Source: Stemphylium vesicarium
Lineage: Eukaryota; Ascomycota; Dothideomycetes; Pleosporales; Pleosporaceae
Length of the DNA: 64,000 nt
Reading direction: 5' to 3'
Assembly (NCBI GenBank): GCA_004380135.1
Contig: QXCR01000025.1
Coordinates: 124,001-188,000, forward strand
The notes under the pieces are model-generated. The model was not told the origin of the DNA, did not search any database, and saw nothing but the letters and a program-made list of their open reading frames with translations. Shown here piece by piece: positions 44,169 through 55,900 of this stretch (position 1 is the first letter of the stretch; the number at the start of each line of letters is the position of its first letter). The position numbers and the translations under genes are program-made.

Positions 44169-44360
44169 GGTGTGGAGAGTATAGTGTAGTGTAGAGTTGG
44201 AAGCTGCCGTGGCTGTATCTTCACTCGATGCTCCACTAGAATTTCCGTACGCTAACAAAAAAGCTGGACCCTGGCACCACCGAGGCCTCCGACGCGCCAA
44301 TCGCCCATGCTCAACACCAACGCGTCCGCAGCCCGACATCACCCATAACATTTACTCGCC
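44169..44360. promoter_or_regulatory. Bidirectional promoter UTP20 / DRN1
   Basis: A 192-bp gap between divergent start codons of two RNA-processing genes. It must serve both. I see no TATA box in either direction. Confidence 0.5.
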
Positions 44361-46034
44361 ATGGCCTCAAAAATGTGAGTCTACCTACATCTCGATGCAC
44401 TACAATTTACTAACGCGTGCAGCGTCGTCGTCGGTGACGTCAATGGACAGTTCAAGACCGTCTTTCAGAAGCTGGGGGCATTGCATGCGAAGAACAACTT
44501 CGCTTTCGCTCTCGTAGTAGGCAATTTGTTTGCAGCTCCCTCTGATGATGACGACACAAATGCGGGCCATGTGCAGTCGCTGATGAATGGTCAAGTCGAT
44601 GTGCCATTGCCGACCTACTTCGCTCTTGGCAGCCATCCACTCCCCCCGGCAGTCGTTGAGAAGCTGGAATCTTCAAGTGATGAGCTGTGCCACAATTTGT
44701 TCTTCCTTGGAAAGCGGACGACTATGAAGACCTCGGAAGGCATCCGCATTGTCGCGCTAGGCGGTCAGCTTGACCCAAACATCGTGGCTGGCCAGTCCAA
44801 GGACAAGTACCCACCCTTCTACAGCGAGACGGATGCCAAAGTCTTGCGAGGAGCAACGACAGCCGACATACTCATCACAAATGAATGGCCAGAAGACATT
44901 CGAAAGCGTTCCAAGGTTGAATTCAACCCTGACGTACAGCCGACAACCCAACAATGCATAGCAGACTTGGATGTTATACTAAAGCCCAAGTACCACTTCT
45001 CGACATCTGGAGGTGCTTTCTACGAGCGAGAGCCATTCTTCCATCCACCCAGTGATGAGACCGACAACCTCTATCCGGTAACGCGCTTCATCAGCCTGGC
45101 TTCGTTCGGCAACTCCAACAAACAAAAATGGATCTACGCCTTCTCCCTTGACCCCTCTGCAAGTCACCCTGTATCACCGCCGTCTGGCTCGACAGCTTGT
45201 CCTGTTGCTCTTTCAGAAAAGAAGCGAGCTGCACCCGAGCACCACGAACAGCACCTAGTCTACGATGACGGAAATCGGGGTCGAAGGGGCAACAAAAGGC
45301 GCAGAGGCGAGCCTCGAGGACCTATTACAGCGTCAGAATGTTTCTTCTGTCTGGCCAATGAAAATATTGCCACGCATTTAGTGGCTTCCATCGGCGAGAA
45401 TGCGTACTTGACGACCGCCAAAGGTCCTCTCCCCACTTCGCAAACCTTTCCCAAGCTCGGCTTTCCCAGCCATATGCTCATCATTCCGTTCACGCATCAG
45501 CCGACGTTAGGTTCAATGGAGGAAGAGGAGCGCCAAGCGACTTATGCAGAGATGCAACGGTATCGCTGCGCAATGAACAGCATGCTGAAGTCAGTAGCAG
45601 ACACCGAATACGGTTCCGTCACCTGGGAAGTTAGCAAGTCCAGCTTGCCTCACACGCATTGGCAATACCTCCCAGTAAACGCAGAGCTGGTCAGCAAAGG
45701 ACTCGTAGAGGCGGCCTTCAAGGCACTAGCGGAGAATTTGCATTGGCCGAAATTCCAAAAAGAAGATGTCGGTGATGGGGTTGAAGAAACAAGCGACTTC
45801 TTCAGGGTCTTGGTGTGGGATCCGAAAGACGATCCCGAGAAACAGACAAGCTACATCATGCGCTTCGATGAGAAGATACGCTTCCACAACCAATTTGGAC
45901 GAGAGGTGTTGGCAAAGCTGCTGAGACTTGATCGACGAGTCGACTGGAAGGATTGCGGACAAACGCAGCCTCAGGAAGAACAGGATGTCGAGAGATTCAA
46001 GGAAGCTTTCAAGGACTTCGACTTTGCCGCATGA
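44361..46034 (+). CDS. DRN1: CwfJ-family protein, debranching-associated factor Drn1/CWF19L1
   Basis: A 14-nt first exon (44361-44374, MASK plus two bases), a 48-nt intron with branch ACTAAC near 44409, and 44423-46034; 541 aa. The N-terminal half is a metallophosphatase-like fold (IVVVGDVNGQFKTVFQKLGA, FALVVGNLF, RIVALGGQLD) resembling Dbr1 but lacking several of its metal ligands, as in Drn1. The C-terminal half holds the CwfJ domains: SECFFCLANENIATHLVASI, then the HIT-like motif LPHTHWQYLPVN, and the closing block YIMRFDEKIRFHNQFGREVL. A Lys/Arg-rich linker lies near 265-285 (RGRRGNKRRRGEPRG). Drn1 assists turnover of intron lariats. The gene is divergent from UTP20. Confidence 0.92.
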
Positions 46035-47541
46035 TACCCGCTATTCTCCATAGCAAACGCCTCATCAAGGCTCTTACAACAATCAATTTTCCTTCATCTC
46101 GATGCACGATATGGGGCTGGTATACCTGCATTACTCTTCCGTCTTACTACTTCCTCCCATCTAGACGGCATACGCAGTAGGCACTAACATGTGCAAGTAC
46201 TTCAGGTCCTCGGCGTCAATGATACAAAAGTTTGCAGACATGCCGGAGTACCTCCGACCGGTGTGCCCCCAAGACATCAAATCATGGCCAATACACATCG
46301 TCCCACCACCGAAGCTTTTCTTCAAAATCGACCCAACTCACAAGCCAAGTTTCCAAGCCCCCGACGTCGCTGCGAACATGCTCGAAACGGCAGTTCTAGC
46401 AGCAAAGTGTCCAACACTGCACTAAAGGGTTGGCATACCAAGCTCCGGTTTCGCCAGAGCGGTCACAAACGCCTTATTTCCGATCGGCCGAGCTGTGTCG
46501 TACCCTCATCAATATCCACCGCACACGTTCGTTGCTGATGATGAGACTCGCTTTTGCACACGAGATTAGCTTGAGGTTTAAATAATCGTATACAGCAGGC
46601 TTCTGCACCATCTGCGCACCATTTCACCAATTGTGTCTTGGCGCTTTCCAGTTGAGGCTAACATCTTTCTTCTTCGAGCCAAGACCAACGCTTGGCTCTC
46701 ACGTGTCGCATGAAGCGGGGCAATAGCCAATTAACACCCATCTTCCTCCTGCCTCCTGCCGCCACCCAAGTCTCCCTTGCCACGAAGCCACACATGCTCA
46801 CGTTGAGCGTATCTCGCAACCCATTCGCTGCTCCCTAAGCAAAACCCAAAGGAATATCGTTCCGGACCGCAACACGCGCCGGCACGTTTAATCACCCCGA
46901 GACTTCCCTAATATCCATGGCGCCCAATCAAACACGGTGATCTAACCCATGCCTAACCCCACCATCCTATCACAACCCGCGATAAGGGCAGGTGCCCATG
47001 ATGCAGCAACTTTGCAACAACCCCAATCTTGAACCTCGTAGCCTCCTGCCAGTCATGTCTCGCACTACGCATGCAGCGTAGGTCGGCCCCGTTCTCCGCG
47101 AAAGGAAGGCAAACCACTCGTTGGCGTCGTAGTAGTAATACACAGTGCCGATCAGGTACACATTGCTCTAGTTACGCCGGGCCGGTAGGTAAGCAACGAG
47201 GTTTCGGCCACTTGGCTGGGAAGGCGACCTGCCTGTTTAGGGGTCGTGAGAGCGATGGTGCATGTGTAGGTGTGCTGTAGTTCAATGGACCAGGTAGGTG
47301 GTTACGCGGAGCAGGGGCAAAAGAAGGGAGCGTGGTGCTTATCATTGGATTTGAAGCTCTGTAGTAAACATTGGATCGTGGAAGGCGCCGAAGACGTGGA
47401 CGGAAAAGGAATATATATACAAGCGCTTTTGGGGTGACATTTCTACTTAAGCAAGACGAACAGCTCAGAGGTCATTTACTCCACACACTCCTCGGCGGCA
47501 CTCTTCATCTTCCTTCTTTCCCCACCGTTCCCCTCCCAAAT
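46035..47541. other. 1.5-kb intergenic region, nuclease promoter at its right end
   Basis: An ATG at 46189 opens a 78-codon frame with no recognisable motif, which I did not call. The distal end holds a TATA box (47411-47420) for the nuclease gene. I see no repeat or RNA gene. Confidence 0.45.
47411..47420 (+). promoter_or_regulatory. TATA box of the secreted nuclease gene
   Basis: The sequence atatatatac lies about 120 bp upstream of the nuclease ATG at 47542, a distance that allows a short 5' leader. A strong TATA element fits an inducible rather than housekeeping gene; that is inference. Confidence 0.5.
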
Positions 47542-48247
47542 ATGAAGACCTCCATCTTCATCGCCGTAGCATCTGCCGCCCTCGTCTCTGCCGCCCCAAC
47601 ACCAGCAACCCTCGAGGCGCGCGCTCCCCCCAACATCCCCAGCACATCAGCCGCCAGGACCCAACTCGCCGGCCTCACCGTCGCAGCCCAAGGTGCACAG
47701 ACGGGATACTCGCGCGACCTGTTCCCCCACTGGATCACCCAGTCTGGAAGCTGCAACACGCGCGAACAAGTGCTGAAGCGCGACGGAACAAACGTCGTCA
47801 CCAGCAGCGCTTGCGCTGCCACATCCGGCACATGGGTCAGCCCGTATGACGGCGCGACATGGACGGCAGCCAGCGACGTTGACATTGACCACATGGTTCC
47901 ATTGAGCAATGCCTGGAAGGTAAGCAACAACCACCCACTCCATCTCCCGTACCTCCCCAACAACAAAACCACAAACTAACACTCCACCCCCACAGTCCGG
48001 CGCCGCCTCCTGGACAACAGCCCAACGCCAAGCCTTCGCCAACGACCTGACCAACCCCCAACTCCTCGCCGTCACCGACAACGTCAACCAGGCCAAGGGC
48101 GACAAGGGCCCCGAGGACTGGAAGCCCCCGCTAACCAGCTACTACTGCACCTACAGCAAGATGTGGATCAAGGTTAAGAGCGTGTATGATTTGACGATTA
48201 CGAGTGCGGAGAAGACGGCATTGACGAGTATGCTGGCTACGTGCTAG
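47542..48247 (+). CDS. Secreted HNH-type nuclease (GmrSD/DUF1524-like)
   Basis: Exons 47542-47919 and 47996-48247 with a 76-nt intron; 209 aa. Residues 1-18 (MKTSIFIAVASAALVSAA) are a signal peptide, and the mature protein is small. The HNH-like active site is VDIDHMVPLSNAWKSGA, with the metal/nucleophile-activating Asp-His, followed by the partner segment LLAVTDNVNQAKGDKGPEDW, whose N...K...P pattern matches fungal extracellular HNH nucleases. The intron sits inside the motif, between Lys and Ser, and its removal restores it. Four Cys (positions about 76, 95, 182 and the last residue) could form disulfides. Likely roles are extracellular DNA degradation for nutrition or during host contact. 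Signal-peptide cleavage near residue 18 is a judgement by eye. Confidence 0.88.
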
Positions 48248-48628
48248 ATGGGGGCAAGATGGGGATGGTAGATGGGAGTTTGTTTTTTCTTGTTAGAAGA
48301 GAGGAAATGAAACTAGATTATTTGTGATTGCTATGATTCTTGAAAATGTGACTTTGTCGTTTGTATTGGACATATGACATTGTGTATGGGAAGGGGAGCT
48401 GATTGGGATCGGAAATCGCAGAGGAAAAGATGGGACGTTGCAACATTGACAAGTGAGATGAAGTAAGAAACGGAGACATGGAAAAGATTTGTTAAACACA
48501 TAGCTTAGTCGTTGAAAACATTGCATGGAGATCTTCCGTAACAGATATCCATCCGCTATTGCTTCGACCAAAAATAACGAACGCATCGCATGATTCGAAT
48601 TAAGCTTCTCTCACTCCCCAAGGCTTTC
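48248..48628. other. Convergent 3' intergenic region
   Basis: Between the nuclease and permease stop codons. I see no gene or marked structure. Confidence 0.45.
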
Positions 48629-50592
48629 TCACAACGTGTAAATGAACTCAGGGTTCTCTCTATCCGTCAGATCTAGCCACCTTTACACACGCAAAAGAAT
48701 TAGCACACATTCATCGCTCTGACATTGCCAAAAAAAATAAGGGTGGAGGGACTCACTCTTGGTTCTCCAATCTCACATATTCTGGGGACGCCCTAATCTG
48801 TGCCTTCTTCTTATTCTGCCACACACAGTAGAAGTGGATGAAAGCCATGATGCCTAGGCAAACGCCCCAGCAAACAATGATGGTAACTTCAGCTGGGACG
48901 TAGCGTGGCGCGTCACTTGGACGGAAAGTTTGGGGGCCTGGAGAAGAAATCACGTTAGGTCTGGGCCGGCTTTGAAGGGAATTGATTGAGGGGAAGCATA
49001 CCGATGATGTTACCAACACAATATCCAATCAGGTACATAGCTGCGACGGTAGTCTTCTTCGTGTATCCAGCCACATTACTTGAAATCAGACTCAACAGCG
49101 CCACGAAAGGCGTAGGGCTAGCTTGCGTCAGGTAGTATCCAGCCAGGCGACCGGAGTTGTTCGACAACGGCAATGCTACGATAAGAACCATGCCGAGGAT
49201 TGCGACACAAAGTCCAATCATGGAAATGAGGATGCGGTAGCCGTATTTGTCACCGGCCCAACCGCAGGCTAGGAGGAAAGCGACTTCGACTGCGCCGCCA
49301 GGTGTGCCATAGAGAAGGGATTCTTCCGGTGTATAGCCAAAGCCGACGATGAGCTGAGAGAAGAAGTTTGATATGCCACCTTTGCATTTGTCAGATCGCG
49401 GAAGATGGTGATGCGAATTATGAGAAGGGGATAGTCACCATTAGGGATATCCGCAATAAGTGCGTAGAAGAAGAACGCCCAACTGAGCGGGTCAAGCAGC
49501 GCCTCTTTCAGCTGGTACCACTTAAAGTGCTTGTTGCCTACACCCTGCGCATTTATCCTGATACGCTCAATCGCTAGGATCTGATCTTCCTTGCTTAGCC
49601 ACCGACAGTTGAGCTGGTTGTCAGGTACGATCCACAAGAAGGCGATGCCGAGACTCGCTGTCAAGAGTCCAGTGACGAGGAAAATGATCTTCCAGGGCTC
49701 GATCTCAGTTCCGGATTTTCTGCACCCAACTGCGATTCCATAGGCCACACAGCCACCAAAGATTTGCGCCCATCCGTTGAAGCTGAACCAGATGGCGGTG
49801 CGGGAGCCTTGCTCTTTCTTCGTGTACCATTGCGAGGTGAAGAGGGCAAAGCCGGGCGTCACGGCACTCTCGAATATCCCAAGGAAGAAGCGGATTGCGA
49901 CTGCGCCTGCGTAGTTTTCCACGGCTGCGAAACATGCGAGGACGACACCCCACATGATGATGTTGAAGGCCGCTTTAGATATTGTTAGTTTGCCATTGCG
50001 TACTCAAGGATGCCGTGGTGTGTGCATGGTCTCAAACTTACAGTACTTCCCCAGTGGCAAGACTTGAAGTAATCGTGTAGTGGGATACTCCCAGGCGATA
50101 TAACCAAAGTAGAACATGCTGCCGAGCCACGAATATTCATCTCCTGTCAGTCCAATGCCGGAGTTTAACGGGTCGCTCGATGGCGGCAGCTTCAAACCCA
50201 TGACACTCGCGTAGGACAGCGTAGTCTTGTCAAGGTAGTTTAAGCCATAGACAATGCACATGATCTAAAAAGGTCAGTACTTTTGCAAAAGGTACAGGCA
50301 CGCTCCGACCCATGAACACATTCAACTAAGACCAAAGGAAGGGACTTACAGGCATCAAATGCCAATCAATCTTCCGCAGTAACGCTTTACTCTTCTCCTC
50401 GGTCAACTCCACCACCTGGCCCTCCATGCCCTCAAAAGCCTTCATCGCCGCATCCGCATCATGTGAATGCTTCAGCAACTTCTCTTCTATACCCTTGGGA
50501 ACAATCTTCTTCACGCCCGTCGTGGCATCCTCGACCACAGGCTCTTTCTCGACGTCCGTTGGGTGCGTTGGCGCATCAGTCGCAGACGCCAT
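48629..50592 (-). CDS. MFS permease, DAL5-type anion:cation symporter
   Basis: Six exons: 50592-50350, 50264-50042, 49972-49439, 49379-49002, 48937-48757 and 48680-48629; 536 aa. About 12 transmembrane helices follow a soluble N-terminal tail of about 80 residues. Family marks are LNYLDKTTLSYASVMGLK (helix 1), FFLGIFESAVTPGFALFTSQ (helices 4-5) and GNIIGPQTFRPSDAPRY (helices 10-11). All junctions restore these blocks in frame; the last intron joins LENQE to WLDLTDRENPEFIYTL, the usual end of the family, so the apparent stop at 48753 is intronic. DAL5/TNA1/SEO1-type permeases import allantoate, nicotinate, ureidosuccinate, dipeptides or related anions; the substrate cannot be read from sequence. 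A GATA-rich promoter fits nitrogen control. Confidence 0.92.
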
Positions 50593-51602
50593 GGTTGCGC
50601 TTCAATCGTCTTATTCCCGCGATACGATGTACCTTAGCAGCAGGAGAAAAAGGGTCGCCAAGTCTGATGACGAGATCAATCGATTGCAGATAGCATACAG
50701 AGCCTTCAACGGTAAAAGTAAGGTGCGCTGAATAACAACTGTCAAAGCCGATAACCGCAACCGTTCGCTCAAGTTGCCGACGACGCGCCGTTGACGTCTA
50801 TCTGATAAGGCACCCTTGTCCACGAAGCGATACCCTATCTCCAGGGATGCAAGTGTCATACCATCGCGGGGTATCGTGTGTGTTGATCCCGCGGGCGGAA
50901 TTGGAGATGTCTACTATACCGAGATAGGAGCCCACGAGGTTACATGATAGACAACTGACCTTCCGCATGAGGAAGCTGCGTTGGACGCCATTGCCGTCGA
51001 AGGCGAACCGGAGATAATTAGGCAATGGGCTATGACCTAAGCTCCCGCAAAGGCGGCAAGACGCTGTTAAGCAAGCAAGCTACGAAGGCGGCGGGGCTTG
51101 GCTGGTGGAGCTGGTGTTGGAGTAAGGTTGTGAGGGGCTCGTTGGAGGTGCCCAGGTGCAAGGCTGAGGTCAGTGCTGGAGCTTATCGCGAGCACGCTTT
51201 CCGGGTTTGAGCTAAGCATGAAAACAACTCTAAAGTCTAATATGAGCGACGCACGCAAAATAAGCAAGATTTAGAACAGGGAAGTAGCAGTTTCGGTGTG
51301 AACATTGATTGCATTTAGACGCTGGATTTTGTTCCAGCGATGAACCGTCGTAACAACTAAAGGTTGTGTACATACTCCTAAAACGCCAGGCCGATCATCG
51401 GCCAATGCTATAGACTTTCCCACCCCAGGCCCTCCTTTGACATGGATGTAGCCGTTACCCGAACGCCGCCCAGATGCAGTTCGTAAATGCTTCAAATAAC
51501 CACTCCCAGAATAAATAACCAGGAGGGTGTAAAGAGTAATTGGTACACGTGTCAGAAAAGTAAAGAAGAAAAAATGACACTCAACCGAAGCATGGCGTAC
51601 GG
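50593..51602. other. Intergenic region upstream of the DAL5-type permease
   Basis: Contains the permease promoter (50593-51020) and the 3' flank of the WOR1-like gene. A fragment on the minus strand near 51271-51495 encodes a Walker-A-like motif but no intact gene. The rest shows nothing clear. Confidence 0.45.
50621..51016 (-). promoter_or_regulatory. Cluster of GATA motifs upstream of the permease
   Basis: GATA or TATC cores occur at 50621, 50689, 50750, 50804, 50829, 50836, 50872, 50923, 50946 and 51013: ten in about 400 bp, against about three expected by chance for both strands at equal base frequencies. The copy at 50804 reads TGATAAGG. AreA/Gln3-type GATA factors switch on DAL5-type permeases under nitrogen limitation in other fungi, so this is a good candidate control region. 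Confidence 0.5.
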
Positions 51603-52979
51603 CTATGATCGGACGAAGACGCTGTTGAGCTTGTTCAGTGCGCTGCTATCGGCAGCGGTGCTGTTTTTAGCAAGCCTCTCGGGTGCAAGATCGCGAGGAA
51701 ACCTTGACGCAGTATTCGGGCTACGGCTGCCGGAGCGGCTGGTGCTCTGGTTGTCCTTGTCTTGGCTGTCGCCGTTGAGTAGCGAGCCGAGCGTCGGTAG
51801 CGGTCTTGAAGTAGCAGGGACTGCTGGTGCTGCGGTGGCAGCGCTACTGGGCTCTGGAGCGCGTGATTCCGACTTGTCGGACGGCTCTGGAGTTGGCGGC
51901 TTATTCGCACCTGCTGACGCGGCCGCACCGTTGATGGCCGGCAGTTGCGGACCTTGCTCAGGGATGACCGGCGCAGGAGCAGGGGGAGGCGCGGATGCAC
52001 TACCTCGGTGAAGATGCTGCTGATGTTGAGCCTGTTCAGCTGTAGATGGATTGCGCATTGGAGGCGTTGCCATGTACTGCTGGGCTGCGTGGGCGGCATG
52101 CGCCGCATACGCGGGATGCTGCATGAGCATGGGATGATGACCTTGGGGAGCGTGAGGATGTGCCATTGGGGGTGGTGGACGGTCAAAGACATGGGCTTGA
52201 GGGTGATATTGAGGCTGCGCATACACGACGCCTGGGTAGAAGTAGGGATGTTGCGGGTAGTATGCATGTAGCGGGGACTGGCCGTTTGGAGGCGTAGGAG
52301 GATATATCGGGACCGCGTACATTGGTGCAACAGGTCCGCCGCGTGCATATGGAGAAGATGGTGCCATGCTGTGTCCAGGCGCGTTGTATGGTGAACCAGG
52401 CATTGGGCCGCGGGTGACAGCAGGCACAGTCTGGGTCTCGTTTACTGCTGATTCGGGGTACATGTTCTTCGGTGGTCGGATGTGTCGTAGTTGGGCATCG
52501 TTGGTCGGCTGTGGGAGGTTGTTCGAGTTCGATCGCGAGTAGTAGCTGATGAGGTGGAGGTGTTGGCCGCTTTGTGTGGTGATACTGAATGACTGCTTCA
52601 TCAGACCGTCGGGCTTATACCGGTAGCCATCTGGTCCCTCGCCTTCAGAGTCGCCAGTTGCTGAGCCGTCTGGTGACTTGCCGCTCGCCCGCTTGGCGAC
52701 CGGTGCAGTTGGTACTGCGCTGCCTCCTCGCTTTCCCTCCATTTCGCGGTATGTCAGGAAGCTACCAGATACACGACTTGCGCTCCAAGATTTTCCATCG
52801 GTCCATCGCCTCATGCCAGCCTCACGCTCGTCCCATACGAATACCGAGCCAGACTTGATCTGCTGGCGCTCCTTTTCCGATAGGCGACGTTGCACTCGTG
52901 GTAATATGCCAATACGGCAGGCTTCGAACAGGATGATGGCATCATTAGGCGTGCGAACGTGGCCATGGTAAGTCTCCAT
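51603..52979 (-). CDS. WOR1: Gti1/Pac2-family transcriptional regulator (Wor1/Sge1 ortholog)
   Basis: A single-exon 458-aa protein, ATG at 52979-52977. The WOPR DNA-binding domain is in two parts, as in Wor1, Sge1 and Ryp1. The first is at the N-terminus: METYHGHVRTPNDAIILFEA, then CRIGILPRVQRRLSEKER, then SGSVFVWDEREAGMRRWTDG and the WSASRVSGSFLTYREMEGKR block. After a linker of about 50 residues comes the second, YKPDGLMKQSFSITTQSGQH with the following LHLISYYSRS. The C-terminal half (200-458) is a disordered Pro/Gln/Tyr/His-rich activation-type region with many short Y-P and H-P-Q repeats. Thr in the RTPND block corresponds to the conserved kinase site of the family. Orthologs control morphology, conidiation and, in plant pathogens, effector expression. 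A paralogous Pac2-type protein usually lacks this exact start, so the Wor1/Sge1 branch is favoured. Confidence 0.93.
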   Translation of the reverse strand: METYHGHVRTPNDAIILFEACRIGILPRVQRRLSEKERQQIKSGSVFVWDEREAGMRRWTDGKSWSASRVSGSFLTYREMEGKRGGSAVPTAPVAKRASGKSPDGSATGDSEGEGPDGYRYKPDGLMKQSFSITTQSGQHLHLISYYSRSNSNNLPQPTNDAQLRHIRPPKNMYPESAVNETQTVPAVTRGPMPGSPYNAPGHSMAPSSPYARGGPVAPMYAVPIYPPTPPNGQSPLHAYYPQHPYFYPGVVYAQPQYHPQAHVFDRPPPPMAHPHAPQGHHPMLMQHPAYAAHAAHAAQQYMATPPMRNPSTAEQAQHQQHLHRGSASAPPPAPAPVIPEQGPQLPAINGAAASAGANKPPTPEPSDKSESRAPEPSSAATAAPAVPATSRPLPTLGSLLNGDSQDKDNQSTSRSGSRSPNTASRFPRDLAPERLAKNSTAADSSALNKLNSVFVRS

Positions 52980-55900
52980 TGCGAAGACTGGTTAATTGAA
53001 GTTGTGTTTCGGTAGTAGTTGTAGCAAGTTCCGATGCCGTACAAGTTTACGAGGTCAATGCCTCATGGGTGCCTATCGGGCTTGTGTTAGCTTTTGCATG
53101 TGACTCGATGGAGAAAACAACTGCGATATTGGTTGTGGGTACAGGGACGGATGCGCAATAACTCTCTTACATGGCAGGCAGAGTGCGATAGTGAGTCGGG
53201 GGCAGCAAGCAGCCTTGCACACAGTGTACAGGGTTACCGGCAAGCTCGGGAAAAGGGAAGGTGCGCATAAATGTTGGAACGTTGCGTACCACAGAACGGC
53301 GAGCCGAACATGACACGCAAAAGGCCACAAGGAGACACAAGACGTAAATAGAGACTTACTGTAGGACGTGTGACTGTGATGAAGTGTGCCGTACTCAGCG
53401 GATGCTTCTTCTATATGTGGCTGTGCGATGGGGTCAGGGCCGGCAGATGTTACGCGGATCTCCAGTGAGATGAAACAGGACCGGCAAAGATACAGAGTCA
53501 GTGTGAAGTAAGCGTGTGCGGCAATCAATAGTCGGCTCGAAGGGGGTGGTGAGAGGGAGTGTGTGTACGTGTATGAGTAGAGTGCCGGAAGCTGGGGAAG
53601 CTAGGTGGGAGCGCGAAACTTTTCCAAAGGCATCAGCAGTCGTCCGCCTTGATGTACTCGCGGGCAGCGCAGGCTTGGAACCCAGGAATGACTTTTGGCC
53701 CTTTCTCGGCGCTGGGGTGGTGCCTCTTGATCGCCCGCCGAGACGTGGAGTGGCGTCTGATAGCGAAATAAGGCCCACAAGCAGCCGCGACAAGCTTTAT
53801 TTGGACCCCGTTAGCTGCCCACTGGCCCTCCGTTCCAGCGGTGCCACCTTTGGACCGCCCACCCACCAACCCACCTACGCCGCGTCCACAGCCCCAATGC
53901 CGACCACACCGTAGCCAGGTAATGTGCAGAACTTGTCCGGGGAGCAAAAAATGCCGCCGTGCTGCCATCTCAGCTCAGCGGCTCGTAGGCTCCGAAGCCA
54001 ACGCGTGCCCAGCCTGCCACTGCTCTCAGCGGCGTTGGCCTCGACTGGCCAAGCTTTGCGTACCGGACAACTTTAAAGGAATCTTTATTTTCGACAAGCC
54101 TTCGATCCCTTGGCTGCCCCACTTCGACCCCAGTTCTGACACCTTCCAAGACTTCTCGGTGTGGTCCATTCACTCCGTCAATCCGTCTTGTCGTGCTTGG
54201 CTGCTCCTGGCGTCTGAGCGACCGCCGCTGTCTCCTGGCCCACCAATATACCAAGCACAGCCAAGGCGTTCCAAATCCCGTATCGGCGTAAACCTCCTCA
54301 CTGCTGCGTCCGCACCAGATTGTGGCAGGCCATGGCGGCCTTGGCTCCTGTCCCTAAGGCTGCTCAACGCTGCTGTGTTCCTCGGCGGCCTTGGAACGCC
54401 GACGACGACAGCTGGGCAGCGAGCTGACGGCACCTCGCGAAGGAAACTTTCTTGGCCGCGAGAAAGATTCCCACTTGACGCAGGGGTGGGTGGAAAACCA
54501 TGTCTGTAGCTGCCTCGTGCCATTTTACCCTCGCATTCGCTCCGCAAGCAAACAACCGCCGGCAACGTTGTTGCGTACGTGGAACATGGGACTCACTAGG
54601 CCCCTCCTTGGAACACTCTTCCGCTCAGCTCCACCGTAACGTAATGGAGCGATTTCTACTACTCAGCTTATTCGCTTAGTTTCTCGGCCAGGACTTAGAT
54701 TAAGCTTGGTGCCTGCAGTTTAAGCTTACCACCGTGCCACGAGGATCCGAGTTACCCATGCTGACGGTATCACAGGGCCGTCACGCATCCGCTTCCAGAA
54801 ACAAAAACGGTACGCTGTAGCCCATCGTATTTTTTTTCACGCATTGCGATTCCTCCGTGCATTCGGATCCGCAGCATTCGGCCAGTCACTGTCTTGCAAC
54901 ATCCCGTTGGCCGTGGCCTAGGCTGCAAGCATGTTTGTCCCACAAGTACAAAGTAGGCAGCAGACCGTCGTATCCACCGGACCTACGCTTAGCCATTCGC
55001 GTCCAAGACTCGCAAATATTCGTCAAGAGCTGCCCAAGACAGTAGTAGGCTACGGACGAGTACCTGGTGCAAGACGCCATGGAACCTGGCGTCTCAGCTG
55101 CCCTAGACAGACAAAGGCCCGAGTAGCTTTTGGTTGGCGCAGGTCACACTCAAGCCTGCCAAGAAGCAAACACGACTGCTGTTTCGACTACTGGCCAAGA
55201 TTACCATCTCCACGTTTAACGGAAGGGCAGCTGCTTATCAGCGTGTTCGGTCGAAAGCCGCGTCATCCGACTTGTCAAGCCTGCCCAGCGTTGGCTTCTC
55301 CACATTTCGATTGTTTCGCATCATGGGGTGGAAATAATCCTATGCCATGCTTGTCTTGTACAAACCCATGGTGACACTCTGTGAGCAACAGCTGCCGCTG
55401 CATTTTATCTTCGCTAAATTTACTGTGTGCGTGTGTAGAGCGAGTGCGATACGGACTCACCGCGATCAACCTACTCGCTTACTTCTGCAAGGTTGCAGAT
55501 AAGGTTGGCGCAACTTAAGCATAATTCCTGGCCCGCCGCTCATCCCCAGGATTGGGTCCCTCGCCAAAGGCACCCCTTCCAGAGCACGAGCGGTGGCAAA
55601 AACTCCGCAGCTCGTCATCTGGGCGACTAACTAATCAAGCCCCTATCTAAGCCACCAAGTCGCGATGTGTCCAGTAGAAAAACGACGCTCTATTGTCGCT
55701 CCGCTACTTGCCGAGTGGAGTGTAAGCGTGCTTGGTGCCGCAAGTCCAGAACTGCGCCATCGGAGCTTCGTACCGTATAATCGCCATGCTCAACCCGTGC
55801 TTGAGGGGTCGTCCGGAACCGGTGGAAAAATAAGGTAGGCCAAGCAATGGCGTTGTCCGATAGCGCCCGATCTATCCCCAAACCTTCCCTAGACCACCGA

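Noticed and set aside
46189..46425. A 78-codon ORF with ATG
   Set aside because: No recognisable motif, and an overlapping frame is equally open.
48753..48755. Apparent stop of the DAL5-type permease after LENQE
   Set aside because: It is inside a normal intron; splicing to 48680 adds the usual family ending.
53841..54509. A 222-codon + strand ORF upstream of the WOR1-like gene
   Set aside because: Pro/Ser/Arg-rich translation without domain, conserved-looking segment or splice logic; overlapping ORFs on the other strand are just as open.
55592..55600. GGTGGCAAA, the yeast proteasome-gene control element
   Set aside because: It lies in the gene-free region far from PRE2, and the element is not established for these fungi; a single 9-mer is weak evidence.
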